A stretch of 53,033 bases of DNA from Cyanobacteriota bacterium SRBZ.bins.94.201705 (GTDB lineage: Bacteria; Cyanobacteriota; Cyanobacteriia; Cyanobacteriales; Cyanobacteriaceae): assembly GCA_030549855.1 (NCBI GenBank), contig JAUQQP010000038.1:1-53033 (forward strand). The letters are read 5' to 3'. This document shows, piece after piece, positions 52,954 to 53,033 of this stretch (position 1 is the first letter of the stretch; every line of letters begins with the position of its first letter). A program made the translations under genes and the position numbers. A model generated the notes under the pieces. That model saw nothing but the letters and a program-made list of their open reading frames with translations, did no database searches and had not been told where the DNA came from.

Positions 52954-53033
52954 TGTTAAAAAATGTAAAATTTCCTTGCCCCCGTCCCCTGTTTTTCCCT
53001 AAAATATTAGGTAACAATTGCATTAGAATGGGT
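52954..53033 (+). promoter_or_regulatory. Promoter-like module 3, cut by the window end
   Basis: TGTTAA (52954) and TGTAAA (52964), then TAAAAT (53000-53005) again exactly 30 bp downstream, followed by a diverged form of the block (GGTAACAATTGCATTAGAAT). The gene driven by these modules lies beyond the window. Confidence 0.5.

Overview
The window is from a cyanobacterium with beta-carboxysomes. The evidence is a ccmK2-ccmK1-ccmL-ccmM-ccmN cluster, a light-repressed lrtA-type gene, a phylloquinone methyltransferase gene and many small families known mainly from cyanobacteria (DUF3110, DUF3153, DUF3285, DUF3611, DUF4033, DUF4327). ccmK2 and ccmK1 resemble those of Synechocystis-like unicellular strains. 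Only one HIP1 octamer was noticed (near 20866). No tRNA, rRNA, CRISPR array, IS element or prophage was seen. The species cannot be fixed from the sequence.

Layout. 1-4621: carboxysome shell and scaffold genes, preceded by a 25-bp tandem repeat. 4618-15765: housekeeping genes (Ycf45-like ATPase, lrtA, glmM, a DUF3153 lipoprotein, an RNB-family protein, citrate synthase, sixA). 16237-19154: two branched-chain/neutral amino acid ABC permeases with infC between them on the other strand. 19170-35250: an envelope/exopolysaccharide region with glycosyltransferases, a 1017-aa modular carbohydrate-active protein, a Wzx-like flippase, a polymerase/ligase-like protein, a GH-A-like protein, an intact sulfotransferase and a decayed second one. 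Together these suggest export of a sulfated polysaccharide. 35442-43283: Rieske oxygenase, murJ, an orphan adenine methylase, DUF3110, murQ and an EGY-type site-2 protease. 46230-52385: membrane proteins, a D27-like protein, small conserved proteins, menG and a DUF445 protein.

The most unusual content is non-coding. (i) Two long intergenic arrays of degenerate tandem repeats (25427-26830, about 65-70 bp units; 43284-46229, about 50 bp units) each appear to be seeded by the last codons of the gene just upstream, a glycosyltransferase and the site-2 protease. (ii) A minus-strand cassette occurs three times (15998-16119, 20168-20256, 23544-23634). It has a TTGACA promoter, a short RNA with two mutually exclusive GGCAG/CTGCC hairpins and a terminal T-run, and looks like a multicopy small-RNA family; two copies flank the 1017-aa gene. 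(iii) At the right edge, three promoter-like modules carry a TGTWAA-N4-TGTWAA direct repeat exactly 30 bp upstream of a -10 box. The repeat resembles the RpaB/HLR1 site, and similar sites lie near lrtA and between the Rieske and murJ genes. All functional statements come from reading the sequence and recalling families; no searches were run.
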